64,000 nucleotides of DNA from Acetobacter conturbans (GTDB lineage Bacteria; Pseudomonadota; Alphaproteobacteria; Acetobacterales; Acetobacteraceae): positions 186,001-250,000 of the forward strand of contig NZ_WOSY01000001.1 of the NCBI RefSeq assembly GCF_011516755.1. Direction: 5' to 3'. The notes below the pieces were generated by a model. That model was not told the DNA's origin and ran no database searches. It saw only the letters and a list, made by a program, of their open reading frames with translations. The position numbers and the translations under genes are program-made. Positions 54,103 through 63,673 of the stretch are shown one piece after another. Within the stretch, counting starts at the first letter, position 1; every line of letters begins with the position of its first letter.

Positions 54103-55060
54103 GCGCCTTTCGGATCGCATGTCATTGCATTCAGGACTTCCTGATGGTGTGTCAGGAAGAATAAGGAAAAAAGATTCAACTGCATGCACACCCCTGCAAC
54201 GGGCATTCCTCAAGGGGGCATGGGATGGCGTTGAAAGTGATGAGGCAAGGAAAGCTTGTCTGGCGACCCGATGATCCCATCAGCGCCCTCTTGCACACGG
54301 TCCAATCCTGAGAGACCACAATACCCAGAGCATGGCCTCACTCCCGATGTGATCTACCCAACGGGCGCAATAGTACGCCCCATGCGATCGCCCCGATCTA
54401 TCACCATAAATTTAATGATCTATTTCATGTGATATTGAGCCTACATGGCGTTTTGTAACGGATGCAGAAGTGTTTCTGCGACGATATGATTGCTACATCG
54501 CAATGGGCCAGATTCGAAAGCGCCCTGTCAACCGATTTCATGGAAAGCCGCTAAAGGAATCAGTAAAATATTCAGATATCTTCTTTTTATAAAACAACTA
54601 TTTTAATTTAATTCGGTTTATTCAGTTTTTTCCAACCGATGATTCGATCATTTCCATCCCGATAGATCGACGGGAAATGCACGGGAAAGAAGCAAAAAAC
54701 CGACCCAAAAGCACATACCCGCACGTTTTTTGTGCATTCTCGAAACGAAAATAATATAATTCCTACATAGATGATTTTTCTGTTGAAATTTCCTCTAATT
54801 ACGATCCTATAATGAACCATCGAGGCACACCCCTCTGCCGTGCCTCTCATTGCGAGATGAGAATGAAGTTGTGCCTGAGACGAATTGGAGGAAGACGATG
54901 ACGAACCGGCCTGCTTTTCCTTCACGTACAGCGGCTCATCTCAATCCAGATACCTGAAAGCTGCGTTTCTCCGGATATTTCTGGATTATCTCGTTGCCAA
55001 ATCGAAACCAAACCCCTGTCCCCGTCCGTCATAACAACATCGCGTGGAGCTTTTCCCTAC
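54103..55060. promoter_or_regulatory. AT-rich divergent intergenic region
   Basis: About 950 bases separate the MFS gene (minus) and the porin gene (plus). The middle (54400-54800) is clearly AT-richer than the window. A 105-codon minus frame at 54608-54925 starts with a serine run and has no family match. I see no RNA gene. The region probably carries both promoters and may be horizontally acquired or degraded. Confidence 0.4.
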
Positions 55061-56647
55061 ATGCAGCATCGCTTCACAGCTCACGGAGCTTCCAGTTTCG
55101 TCATTGCCGTCTGCAGTCTCATGTTCGTTCTTGAAAGTCATGCAGCCGTGGCGCAGGAGCCGGTCTCGTCAACCCGACTGAAGGCTATTACCGGCACGTC
55201 GGCTTCGATCCCTCCGGTGCAGCCCCCCCTGCCCTCACCAGCCACCAATGAACAATTGCGTCATCAGGATCTGACCGTGCACGGCAAGGCACGCATCATG
55301 GATGACAGTGATTCCATGTCTGCCCCCAACAACATCAGCACAAAGATCATGCCTGCGGTTCCGGTGGCCGTGGAGGAGAACAAGCCCAAGAAAGGGTTTT
55401 TCCATGATGTTCTCACGCCCCTGAAAGAGCACGGAATCACGTTCCATGCACTGATTCTGGACAATTTTGTCAGCAATGTTGTCGGTGGCGTAAAGCCCGG
55501 CACACGCCTCCAGAATGCACTGGGCGTCATTCAGACCCAGATCAATCTCGAAAAGCTTCTCGGCTGGAAGGGCGCACAGATCAATTTCGGGGAGGATATC
55601 TTCTTCCTGCGCAACAACGACAACAACTGGTCGCAGCAGGTGGGAGACAGCATCGTCGGGTATCAGCCCCCTCATCTGTTCCGGGGCAACTATCTGAGTG
55701 AACTGACACTCGATCAGAAGCTTTTAAATAACAAGCTCGAAATAGAGGGCGGTCGCGCCAACATATCACGTTATTTTCTTGTCCCGAACTGCAACCAGAT
55801 CCTGACCTGCTTCAAGGATGTGTGGTCCCAGGATGCCGGTATCAGTACGTTTGTCTATGCTACATGGTCCGGACACATAGTGTACCATTTCACCCCGTCG
55901 TGGTATTTTCAGGCTGCCGCAACAGAAGTGAATAAGACCGTCTATTTCACGAACGGATGGGAATGGGACACGCAGGGTGCCAGCGGGGCTACCGGTGTGG
56001 GTGAAGTGGGCTACAATCGGGGCTTCGACAAAACGGCTTATCCGTCGATGTTCGAATTCCTCGGGTTCTACAATTCGTCAACCGTCACAGATCCGATCAA
56101 AACGGTGGCTGGTACGTCGCAGCTCTATGACAAAAGCTCACCCGCCCAGACGCATACGGGAATGTCGGGCATCTTCTTCAGTGGTCAGCAATATGTCTGG
56201 CGCAAGGACCACGGCACTTCACGCAATCCGCATGGGATGGCTCTTGCCGTGTATGGTGGCGCGGGTTCCGGCTTCCAGACCTATGCGCCAGTACAAGCCG
56301 AAGCCTATCTGGGAGCTTTCGTGCAGGCTCCATTCGCCTCACATCCGCTGGACAGCTACGGCATCCAGCTGCATTGGACCAAACTCGGCTCCCGTGAGGA
56401 ACAGTTTCTGGCGGAAGCAAACAAGCTGAGCGGAGGAGACGGCAAGCGTCCCAACGCTGCTCATCTCGTGGTTGACGTTCACGCCCACACCTTTCTCTTT
56501 CCCAATGTAGCGCTCGAACCCAGCCTCCAATATGTGATCAACCCGAACACATATTACGCCCCCATGACCCGAGAGCATCCTCATAATGCCCTTGAGGTGG
56601 GCGCCACGTTGTTCGTCTATCTCGACAAGATGCTGGCATTCCCATGA
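55061..56647 (+). CDS. oprB: OprB-family carbohydrate-selective porin
   Basis: A 528-residue outer-membrane porin. A signal peptide (hydrophobic FVIAVCSLMFVLESHAAVA) is followed by a ~90-residue low-complexity linker. The barrel then starts at HGITFHALILDNFVSNVVGG. NALGVIQTQINLEKLLGWKG, INFGEDIFFLRNNDNNW and the C-terminal YVINPNTYYAPM are OprB-like features. It should admit sugars or small hydrophilic solutes. GGAG lies 11 bases before the ATG. It precedes the ketopantoate-reductase-like and class II aldolase genes, suggesting a catabolic set for one solute. Confidence 0.87.
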   Translation: MQHRFTAHGASSFVIAVCSLMFVLESHAAVAQEPVSSTRLKAITGTSASIPPVQPPLPSPATNEQLRHQDLTVHGKARIMDDSDSMSAPNNISTKIMPAVPVAVEENKPKKGFFHDVLTPLKEHGITFHALILDNFVSNVVGGVKPGTRLQNALGVIQTQINLEKLLGWKGAQINFGEDIFFLRNNDNNWSQQVGDSIVGYQPPHLFRGNYLSELTLDQKLLNNKLEIEGGRANISRYFLVPNCNQILTCFKDVWSQDAGISTFVYATWSGHIVYHFTPSWYFQAAATEVNKTVYFTNGWEWDTQGASGATGVGEVGYNRGFDKTAYPSMFEFLGFYNSSTVTDPIKTVAGTSQLYDKSSPAQTHTGMSGIFFSGQQYVWRKDHGTSRNPHGMALAVYGGAGSGFQTYAPVQAEAYLGAFVQAPFASHPLDSYGIQLHWTKLGSREEQFLAEANKLSGGDGKRPNAAHLVVDVHAHTFLFPNVALEPSLQYVINPNTYYAPMTREHPHNALEVGATLFVYLDKMLAFP

Positions 56648-56702
56648 GGAAAGGTGGAATGACTGGCATCGGACTATTGAGATCTCCGCTGGCATTGTCG
56701 GA

Positions 56703-57731
56703 ATGGATGATGGCCAGATGAAGCGTGAACCGCGCATCTGTATCGCGGGGATGGGGGCAATCGGGAGCCTGCTTGCAGCCTCCCTGTCCTCACGGTCGGC
56801 AAATCTGTCTCTGGTTGCGCGCGGAGAGACACTCCGCACGCTTCAGCAGAACGGACTGACGTGCCGAAAAGGCGGCCAGGTGGCGACGTTCCGTGTTTCG
56901 GCGGATGTCCGTGCACCGGACGAGATTCAGGACGTCATTCTTCTTGCCGGGAAGGCTCATCATCTACCGGATCTTGTCCAGATGATCCAACATGCTGTGG
57001 GGCCCCAAACATGTGTGATCCCCGTGGTCAACGGCGCACCGTGGTGGTTGCTGCCCCAACTCGGGATCGGATCTAAAGCCGTCGCGAGTGTCAACAGTAT
57101 CCTTGATCCCGAAAACAGACTGTCCGCTCTGCCTCTGACCAGCATCGTGGGATGTGTGGCCTATGCTTTTGCAAGAGTGGAAAAGCCCGGCGAAGTGTCT
57201 GTCGAAGGCCCTTCGCGCTTCGTGATCGGGGATGCTGTTGGGGGAACCAACACTCATGCCAGAACCGTCATGGGCTGGCTGGGCGAAAAGGACGCGCTGT
57301 TCCAGATTTCTTCTGACATGAAAACAGAGGTCTGGAACAAGCTGTCGCTCAATGTCGCGACCAACTTCCTGTCGGTTCTCTGCGAAACCACCCTTCAGGA
57401 GCTGGTGACAGATGCAGCGATCAGACCACTGGTGACTCAGTGCCTGTCGGAAATTCTGATGCTGGGACAAGCCTGTTCCATCGAAGGACTTTTCCCGGTC
57501 ACGAGAAGCATGGAGATCATCGGCGCGGGCGGGACTCACGCCACCTCCATGCTGCAGGACTTTCGTGCAGGACGCCCTCTGGAACTGGCAGCGCTTGGTG
57601 ATGTCATCACCGCGCTGGGCCGACACAAAGGGGTGTCCCTGCCGACGATCGAAACCCTTCTGGGTTTGACGCGGTATGCCTCGACCAGACGCAACACGAC
57701 ACATACGAAAGGAACACTCCATGTCCATTGA
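56703..57731 (+). CDS. Ketopantoate reductase (PanE/ApbA)-family oxidoreductase
   Basis: A 342-residue NAD(P)-dependent 2-keto-acid reductase. The Rossmann motif is ICIAGMGAIGSLLAASL. VWNKLSLNVATNFLSVLCET contains the catalytic Lys-Asn pattern (KxxxN). The final region holds STMLQD-like HATSMLQDFRAGRPLELAAL, with the family's S/TSMxQD motif and Glu. Genuine PanE makes pantoate, but the position between a porin and an aldolase suggests a catabolic reductase for another 2-keto acid. Starts at 56703 or 56718 are both plausible. Its end overlaps the aldolase start by 11 bases. Confidence 0.85.
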   Translation: MDDGQMKREPRICIAGMGAIGSLLAASLSSRSANLSLVARGETLRTLQQNGLTCRKGGQVATFRVSADVRAPDEIQDVILLAGKAHHLPDLVQMIQHAVGPQTCVIPVVNGAPWWLLPQLGIGSKAVASVNSILDPENRLSALPLTSIVGCVAYAFARVEKPGEVSVEGPSRFVIGDAVGGTNTHARTVMGWLGEKDALFQISSDMKTEVWNKLSLNVATNFLSVLCETTLQELVTDAAIRPLVTQCLSEILMLGQACSIEGLFPVTRSMEIIGAGGTHATSMLQDFRAGRPLELAALGDVITALGRHKGVSLPTIETLLGLTRYASTRRNTTHTKGTLHVH

Positions 57732-58485
57732 GCAGCAGAATGCAGAGAAACGCCTGCGTATCCAGCTCGCAGAGTGTTATCATCTGATCGATTATTACGG
57801 CTGGACGGAAATGATCTTCAATCATATTTCCGTACGACTGCCCGGCGAGCCTCGGCGTTATCTGGTGAACGCATTTGGACTGAATTACGATGAAGTGACA
57901 CCGGACAACCTGCTGGTTGTGGATGCGGACGGTCAGTTACTGAGCAACGCCGAGGATAAGCCCAATCCGGCCGGCTTTGCTCTGCATGGTTCCATTCACA
58001 GCGCGCGGGATGACATCCACTGTATCATTCACACCCACACGAATGCCGTCTGTGCTGTCGCGATGAAAAAGGATGGTTTCAGCTACGACAATTTCTATGG
58101 GGCGCAGCTTTTCGGCCGGGTCGGCTATCATGATTTCGAAGGCATCACGCTCTATGATGACGAGCGGCCACGCATGCTCGACAGTCTTGGACAGAAACAT
58201 GTCCTCGTCCTCCGCAACCACGGTATTGCCGTTGGGGAAAGCGATGTGGCACGCACCTTCTTTCTGCTCTGGGTGGTGCAGCGTGCTGCCGAGATCCAGT
58301 GCCAGACAGGAATGATTCCGGGGGCTGACATCGTGTTGCCTGACACGATCCGGCAGCGCTGCTCGGAAGATGCACAATCCGTGATGACCCATTCCAGTGC
58401 GGCCCAGAAGATGTTTGATGCAGCGGTCAGGAAGCTGCGCAAGGAACGCGGTCCCTTGTGGAAAGGTGATGAGGGCTGCGTATAA
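57721..58485 (+). CDS. Class II aldolase/adducin-family protein
   Basis: A 254-residue protein. GWTEMIFNHISVRLPGE is the N-terminal fold. The zinc-site histidines appear in HGSIHSARDDIHCIIHTHTN (H-x-H), and a third in LVLRNHGIAVG. Members include fuculose-, ribulose- and other phosphate aldolases or epimerases; the large adducin-like branch has no known reaction. AAGGA lies 6 bases before the ATG at 57721, supporting this start over 57676. It overlaps the reductase gene and ends the plus-strand set, followed by a terminator. Confidence 0.87.
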   Translation: MSIEQQNAEKRLRIQLAECYHLIDYYGWTEMIFNHISVRLPGEPRRYLVNAFGLNYDEVTPDNLLVVDADGQLLSNAEDKPNPAGFALHGSIHSARDDIHCIIHTHTNAVCAVAMKKDGFSYDNFYGAQLFGRVGYHDFEGITLYDDERPRMLDSLGQKHVLVLRNHGIAVGESDVARTFFLLWVVQRAAEIQCQTGMIPGADIVLPDTIRQRCSEDAQSVMTHSSAAQKMFDAAVRKLRKERGPLWKGDEGCV

Positions 58486-58884
58486 CCGGCTACCCCGCCG
58501 TCTGACCAGCCGACGGTTCTCGTGCGGGAAGAGGGGCGCATCTGTGAGAAAACGCGTCCCTCACCAAACGGACATACCCTACCCGATCATAGGGCTGAGA
58601 CCGCGGATGCAGTCTCAGCTTATTTTATGTCAGCAGAGCAGACCGCTCAGGTCGGACTGCTTTACACATTTTCTCGCGTGATGGTGGTCAAATGACGTCG
58701 GCTCATGGGCCGGTCATGTCAGTCCTTCCCCTGCCCCGCCACCGCTGGCTCACCAAACGGGGATACGGCGCATCAGTAAAACATATCCGGGGACGTTCAT
58801 CTCTCAGGACCTTCTGCCGTCTCGCTGTGGAGGGCATGTAACCCAGAATTATCAGAAAAAGGCGATCAGAACCGTTTACCGCGA
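58486..58884. other. Convergent intergenic region
   Basis: About 400 bases between the aldolase gene (plus) and marR (minus). It contains the terminator at 58594 and a 12-base direct repeat (CTCACCAAACGG at 58560 and 58749). Near its end GCGATCAG is directly repeated at 58862 and 58881. No gene is seen. Confidence 0.4.
58594..58628 (+). terminator. Terminator of the porin-reductase-aldolase unit
   Basis: GCTGAGAC (58594-58601) and GTCTCAGC (58612-58619) form a perfect 8-bp stem over a 10-base loop, followed by TTATTTTAT. Confidence 0.7.
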
Positions 58885-59361
58885 TCAGTAAAGATTATGA
58901 TAGATCTTGCGTGACGCTACCAGAAGACTCTGTATTTCAGTATCTTCGAAGTCATGGAATGCCCGCTCGAAGATGAGGGAGGCAATAGACCTTACATCTG
59001 CGAAGATCTGGCGCCCTTTATCGGTCAACTGAACCTCGGTCACGCGACCATCACTCTCGGAAACGGCCGTGCTGATCAGGTCTTCACTCTCCATGCGGTA
59101 GATCAGTTTGGTCATCGTGGAGATACGAATGACGGCGAGATCCGCGATGTGGCTTATCGGGGCACGATCGTGCTCATGCAGAATCGCCAGGACACGCCAG
59201 CGCGAGACATCCATCCCGACGCGCTTGAGGTGCCCGTCCATACGCATCTGGTACAGACCAACCAGCCGGGCAAGATGAAAGAAGGGGGAGGCTTCCGCCG
59301 AAAAGAGGGGATCGCGTGGGTCTGCGCTGCGCCATACCTTGCTGCTTCGTCTTCTGACCAC
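58885..59361 (-). CDS. MarR-family transcriptional regulator
   Basis: A 158-residue winged-helix regulator. PFFHLARLVGLYQMRMD forms the dimerisation helix. WRVLAILHEHDRAPISHIAD and RISTMTKLIYRMESEDLIST are the DNA-binding helices, and DGRVTEVQLTDKG the wing. The start is a GTG at 59361 with GAGGG 7 bases upstream. It lies downstream of the malic enzyme on the same strand, with 255 bases between, so it may have its own promoter. Candidate targets are the adjacent minus-strand amidase/flavin-reductase genes or the porin unit. Confidence 0.87.
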   Translation of the reverse strand: MVRRRSSKVWRSADPRDPLFSAEASPFFHLARLVGLYQMRMDGHLKRVGMDVSRWRVLAILHEHDRAPISHIADLAVIRISTMTKLIYRMESEDLISTAVSESDGRVTEVQLTDKGRQIFADVRSIASLIFERAFHDFEDTEIQSLLVASRKIYHNLY

Positions 59362-59616
59362 GGGCTGCCCTCTTCTGGATCGCTCAACCCCCTAGCTTGT
59401 TTGCAGGGGGCTGTGAAGCATCTTTATGTGAAGCGTATCCGGGGCCGCACGACCGGAGCAGACGCGACGTCCTCCAGCCAGGCAGAGCGGGAACGTCCTG
59501 TTTTCCAGCTATTTTCCTGCTGAAGAGGGCATCCGCCTTTTCATTTGCCACCATGTCGGTGGTGATCGGCTGCTGTCCATGTGACAGACATCTGCCGGAT
59601 GATCTGCTTTTTACGG

Positions 59617-61266
59617 TCAGGAAGAAGGTGCGATATCCATCTGGAGATCAGGGTTGTAAGCAAGGGCTTCGATCCATGTGCGGATGTCCGCGGGCCGTTC
59701 GACCTGAGCCATGCCGTTCCTGAAGATGAAATCGGCCAGCCTGACGGCAGAGGTCATGGAAACGTCGATGATGTCGGTCTGCGGCGGGAAAAGGCGACCT
59801 CGCTCGCGTGTCACCTCGTTCACCTGATCGGCCAGCGCGCGTGCCGTCTCGATGATCAGATCGTCCGTAATCAGCTTCGGGCGGGTGGCATAGACCGCAA
59901 GAGCGAGGCCAGGGAAGATGTAGAAGTTGTTCGCCTGACCCGGATAGAAAATCCTGCCGTCCAGCTCCACGTTGGGGAACTGGATGCCGCCAGCGAACAG
60001 CGCCCGACCGTCTGACCACCGATACGCCTGCTCGGCCGTGCATTCGGCATTGGTCTGCGGCAATGACAGCGAGAAAATGATCGGACGCTCGTTCAGGGTC
60101 GCCATCTCACGGATGACCGCCTCATTGAAGGCACCCCCGACGGTCGAGACACCCACCAGCACCGTGGGCTTCACGCGGCGGATGGTGGCCAGCAGATCCT
60201 TCGTGGGAGCGGCTTCGCGCGCAAAACGCCGCTGCTCCGGCAGCAGATCGGTGCGTGAGGACTCCAGCAGGCCGTCCACGTCCATCAGCGTGATGCGTGC
60301 ACAGGCCTCCTCCTCGCTCAGTCCTTCAAGCTTCATCGCCGAGATCAGGATGTCCGCCGTTCCCAGCCCCGAAGACCCGGCACCGAGGAACAGATAGCGC
60401 TGGTCGGAGAGCGTCTCCTCCCTGATCTTCATGGCTGTGAAGAGCCCCGCCAGTGTCACCGCGCCAGTGCCCTGAATGTCGTCATTGTAACTCAGCACGC
60501 GGTCACGATATTTCGCGAGGTAGCGCAGCGCGTCCGTACCCTTCCAGTCCTCGAAATGCAGGCAGCAGGCGGGGAAAACCTCCTGCACGGCCGAGACGAA
60601 CTCTTCCACGAAGGCGTCGAGTTCTTCCTGCGGGGGCGGCTCGCGACGGAGGCCCAGATAGAGCGGATCGGCGCGCAGGGCGGCGTTGGTGGTGCCTATA
60701 TCGAGCTGGATCGGAAGCAGCGAGCGTGGCGGAACCGAACCGCAGACCGTGTAGAGCTGCAACTTGCCGATGGGGATGCCCATGCCGTTCACCCCGATAT
60801 CGCCAAGCCCGAGGATACGGCCTCCGGTGGTGACGCAGATCGTGCGCACGTCGGACACCGGCCAGTTGCGCAGGACTTCGGCGATGCGACCGCGCATTTC
60901 GAGGGTGATGTACATACCGCGCGGACGGCGATAGATATGGCTGAACAGTTTGCAGGCCCGCGCCAGAGTGGGCGCGTAGATAATCGGCACGAAGCGGGCC
61001 GGATCTGAGCGCAGGACCTTGTAGAACAGCGTCTCGTTCTGATCGACCAGCGAGTTCAGGTAGATATAGCGTTCGAGATCATCAGGTTTGACCTCCACAT
61101 GACGCAGTGACCGCTCGACCTGACGATCCAGCGTCTCAACCTGCGACGGCAGAAGTCCTTCCAGACCAAGGTCGCGGCGTTCCTCCTGCGTGAAGCCGGT
61201 CCCGTGATTGACCTCCCCGTCATTGAGAAGGGCCATGCCTCGCACTGATGATTTCAAAATCGTCAT
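59617..61266 (-). CDS. maeA: NAD-dependent malic enzyme
   Basis: A 549-residue enzyme decarboxylating malate to pyruvate, of the SfcA/MaeA type (E. coli ~565). VCVTTG-like ICVTTGGRILGLGDIGVNGM is the signature. YNDDIQGTGAVTLAGLF and FLGAGSSGLGTADILI (dinucleotide fold) follow. FSLSLPQTNAECTAEQAY completes the active site. Of the upstream ATGs, 61266 has GGAG about 11 bases before it; 61293 has none. It follows two NTF2-like genes on the same strand after 121 bases, so co-transcription is possible. Confidence 0.95.
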   Translation of the reverse strand: MTILKSSVRGMALLNDGEVNHGTGFTQEERRDLGLEGLLPSQVETLDRQVERSLRHVEVKPDDLERYIYLNSLVDQNETLFYKVLRSDPARFVPIIYAPTLARACKLFSHIYRRPRGMYITLEMRGRIAEVLRNWPVSDVRTICVTTGGRILGLGDIGVNGMGIPIGKLQLYTVCGSVPPRSLLPIQLDIGTTNAALRADPLYLGLRREPPPQEELDAFVEEFVSAVQEVFPACCLHFEDWKGTDALRYLAKYRDRVLSYNDDIQGTGAVTLAGLFTAMKIREETLSDQRYLFLGAGSSGLGTADILISAMKLEGLSEEEACARITLMDVDGLLESSRTDLLPEQRRFAREAAPTKDLLATIRRVKPTVLVGVSTVGGAFNEAVIREMATLNERPIIFSLSLPQTNAECTAEQAYRWSDGRALFAGGIQFPNVELDGRIFYPGQANNFYIFPGLALAVYATRPKLITDDLIIETARALADQVNEVTRERGRLFPPQTDIIDVSMTSAVRLADFIFRNGMAQVERPADIRTWIEALAYNPDLQMDIAPSS

Positions 61267-61387
61267 GAATTCCGTATCTCCATCGCGTGGCATGTTCGGG
61301 TCGGCAACCTGTCTCTGGCCCCACTGCTTTTTGGTCTCTCCCTGCCCCGATCACGGCCTTACGCATCGGAACAGGGAGAGGCGTTTA

Positions 61388-61783
61388 TCAGGGCAGGAAG
61401 GTTTCCTGCAGGTAGTTCCAGAGCAGTTTCTCACCCGTACTGTCGGGGACGAACAGAGCGCCGGACCAGCGTTCCGTGCGGGTATCGCCCTGTGTCTGCT
61501 CCTCGCGGTAGGTGACAAGCAGACTGTTTCCAAGGCTGGCCTGAATGTTCACGTCGTGAATCTTCATCACGAGACCGGGGCGTGAGCCGTGCAGTGACGG
61601 AAGTACGCCCGCGAAGGCATCGCGCCCGATGGGACGACCTGCGGCCCCCACCATGCGGAAATCAGGGGTGAAATGCTCAAGAAGTGCCTGCGGATCGTTG
61701 GTTCCTTCGCCACAGAACCAGTTTTGAAGAAGCACGTGCAGTTCAACGATTTCGGCCGAAGCGGCAGATTTCGGATCGGTCAT
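61388..61783 (-). CDS. NTF2-like protein (SnoaL/DUF4440-type)
   Basis: A 131-residue alpha+beta-barrel protein. LLEHFTPDFRMVGAAGRPIG and SLLVTYREEQTQG followed by TERWSGALFVP fit the NTF2-like superfamily. AAAGGAAC precedes the ATG. It lies 28 bases after a second, different NTF2-like gene. Such proteins are often isomerases, dehydratases or small ligand-binding subunits, and the sequence does not decide which. Confidence 0.75.
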   Translation of the reverse strand: MTDPKSAASAEIVELHVLLQNWFCGEGTNDPQALLEHFTPDFRMVGAAGRPIGRDAFAGVLPSLHGSRPGLVMKIHDVNIQASLGNSLLVTYREEQTQGDTRTERWSGALFVPDSTGEKLLWNYLQETFLP

Positions 61784-61811
61784 GAGAATGTTCCTTTGTT
61801 CAGGCGGGCGA

Positions 61812-62417
61812 TCAGGGGTTCATCAGGACCGAACGCGTCGGAACGCTTTCGGCCCAGCCGGAGGTCAGTGGTGCGATAAAGACGTTTTCCGTGCGTGTCC
61901 GTGCAATCTTCCAGACACCGTCTTCCTTGCGGAAAAGATTGTTGAGACGACTGGATCGCAGCAGGGAGCGGCCATCGCTGAAAATCCACGGCTGACAATG
62001 CACCCATTGTCCATCAGCCGTGTCTCCATGGACGTGGATCTGCTCGGAGGTGAGGTAATGCACGTTGAGCAAAAGTGCCGGGTCCCGTTTCTCTCCCCAG
62101 AAGCTCTCGAAATGACGACGGATGGCGGCCTTGCCAACGCATTGTCCGAACTGACCGGTGTAGTATTCTCCCACACCCTCCCAGATCGCGTCTTCCGTAT
62201 AGAGATCCATGATCCGATCGACCCGCTGAGCATCATCAACATTCCCGATTTCCGGGCATGGTGTGTCGCACAGGAACATGTAGCGGGCCTGAAGACGGCG
62301 CACGGCCGCTTCTCCTTCCAGATCCGCGATACGCCGTTCAAGAGAGGCGACCAGACCTGCCAGCGATGCGTTATCCACCATTTCGATCTCCGTTGTCGTA
62401 TCCGGGGCGTCAGACAT
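61812..62417 (-). CDS. NTF2-like protein (SnoaL_4-type)
   Basis: A 201-residue protein starting at an ATG at 62417 that overlaps the amidase stop by 8 bases. A short N-terminal coiled segment (LAGLVASLERRIADLEGEAA) precedes ALRRLQ-like AVRRLQARYMFLCDT, IMDLYTEDAIWEGVGEYYTG and VHYLTSEQIHVHGD. This is typical of SnoaL-like proteins found with oxygenase or hydrolase clusters. A longer frame to 62531 lies within the amidase gene and is not used. Function is unknown. Confidence 0.77.
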   Translation of the reverse strand: MSDAPDTTTEIEMVDNASLAGLVASLERRIADLEGEAAVRRLQARYMFLCDTPCPEIGNVDDAQRVDRIMDLYTEDAIWEGVGEYYTGQFGQCVGKAAIRRHFESFWGEKRDPALLLNVHYLTSEQIHVHGDTADGQWVHCQPWIFSDGRSLLRSSRLNNLFRKEDGVWKIARTRTENVFIAPLTSGWAESVPTRSVLMNP

Positions 62418-63645
62418 GCACTGAAGGGACAGGGCGTGAGGGCAGCACCGTTTCGGCCCAGGCGGCCTGATCAAGCAGAGTCTCATCCTCTCCAAGCGGT
62501 GCGAGGAGCTGCACACCCACCGGCAGGCCATGCAGACCGGTCAGGCCCGGTAGGGTGACAGTCGGGAGCCGCAACAATGTCCACAGGCGGCTGAAGAGCG
62601 GGCTTCCCGTGCCTTCGGACAGGAGAGGAGCCACATCGGGAGCGGCGGGGGCCAGAACAGCCGTCCCGGACGGCACAAGGGCAGCAAAGCGGGACCGCAG
62701 TTCTTCCGCACGTGCCAACGCATTCCGATAGGTGGCGTAATCGATACGCTGCCCTGCTTCCAGAAGTCCGGTGATCTGCTCGCTCAGTTGCGCACGCCGC
62801 TGCGTGAATTCCCACGCGAGAGCCTGCGAGGCTTCATAGCTCATGATCGTGATATGCAGGCTGGCGGCATCCGAAAAAACGGACAGATCAAGCTCCACGA
62901 CTTCTACATGCGCCCCGAACAGGCGAGCGGCCTCTTCCACGGCATGGCGCGTGCCTTCCCCGGCCTCGTTCCAGTGCGGCGTGCGGCACAGCGCGATGCG
63001 TGTCGGCACCGTGGGTGTGAGGTGGCTCGTTGTGGCGACTGGCCCCTTAAGGACGGCGTCAGCCCGGGCCGCAGTGGCGACATCGCGGGTGATGGTGCCC
63101 AGCGTATCGAACGAGGGCGCCAGACTCTTGATGCCGGCCGCTGCGTAACGTCCGTAGCTCGGCTTGAAGCCGACCGTGCCGCAATAGGATGCGGGGCGTG
63201 TCAGGGAAGCCGCCGTCTGGGAAGCGAGACCGATATCGATCATGCCTGCCGCGACTGCCGCCGCCGACCCGCTGGAAGAGCCGCCCGGTGTGCGGGTGAC
63301 ATCATGCGGGTTGACGGTTGGACCAGCCCGGAAGAAGGCGAATTCGGTCGTGACCGTCTTACCTACGCAGACCGCACCGGCATTGCGGAGCTGGGTCACA
63401 CAGGCAGCATCGCCCCGACTGTGGTTTCCCGCATAGATCGGGGAGCCATGCTCCGTGGTGTATCCCACCGTATCGATGATGTCCTTCACCCCGACACTCA
63501 GTCCGTTCAGCGGCCCCTCGGGTGCCTGCTCGGCCTCCGTCCGGATACGCACCGGGTCATAGGTCGTAAAGGCCCGGACCGTGCTTTCACAGGTCTCAAT
63601 GCGCTTCAGGAGAGCAGTCGCGGTATCCATCGGGGAGTTGGTCAC
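62410..63645 (-). CDS. Amidase signature-family hydrolase
   Basis: A 411-residue amidase with the Ser-cisSer-Lys triad region. The Lys is in GLSVGVKDIIDTVG, the cis-Ser in TPGGSSSGSAAAVAAG and the nucleophile region in ASQTAASLTRPASYCG. The last differs from the common GSDTGGSIR form but still has Ser. The start is a GTG at 63645 with GAGGTGA upstream. It follows the flavin reductase by 28 bases and overlaps the NTF2-like gene, so they form one operon. It probably hydrolyses a small amide. Confidence 0.88.
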   Translation of the reverse strand: MTNSPMDTATALLKRIETCESTVRAFTTYDPVRIRTEAEQAPEGPLNGLSVGVKDIIDTVGYTTEHGSPIYAGNHSRGDAACVTQLRNAGAVCVGKTVTTEFAFFRAGPTVNPHDVTRTPGGSSSGSAAAVAAGMIDIGLASQTAASLTRPASYCGTVGFKPSYGRYAAAGIKSLAPSFDTLGTITRDVATAARADAVLKGPVATTSHLTPTVPTRIALCRTPHWNEAGEGTRHAVEEAARLFGAHVEVVELDLSVFSDAASLHITIMSYEASQALAWEFTQRRAQLSEQITGLLEAGQRIDYATYRNALARAEELRSRFAALVPSGTAVLAPAAPDVAPLLSEGTGSPLFSRLWTLLRLPTVTLPGLTGLHGLPVGVQLLAPLGEDETLLDQAAWAETVLPSRPVPSVHV

Positions 63646-63673
63646 GTGTCACCTCATGAGTATCGGAAGATGG

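Noticed and set aside
54608-54925. A 105-codon minus frame in the porin upstream region
   Set aside because: It begins with a serine run, is AT-rich, and lacks a family or ribosome-binding site.
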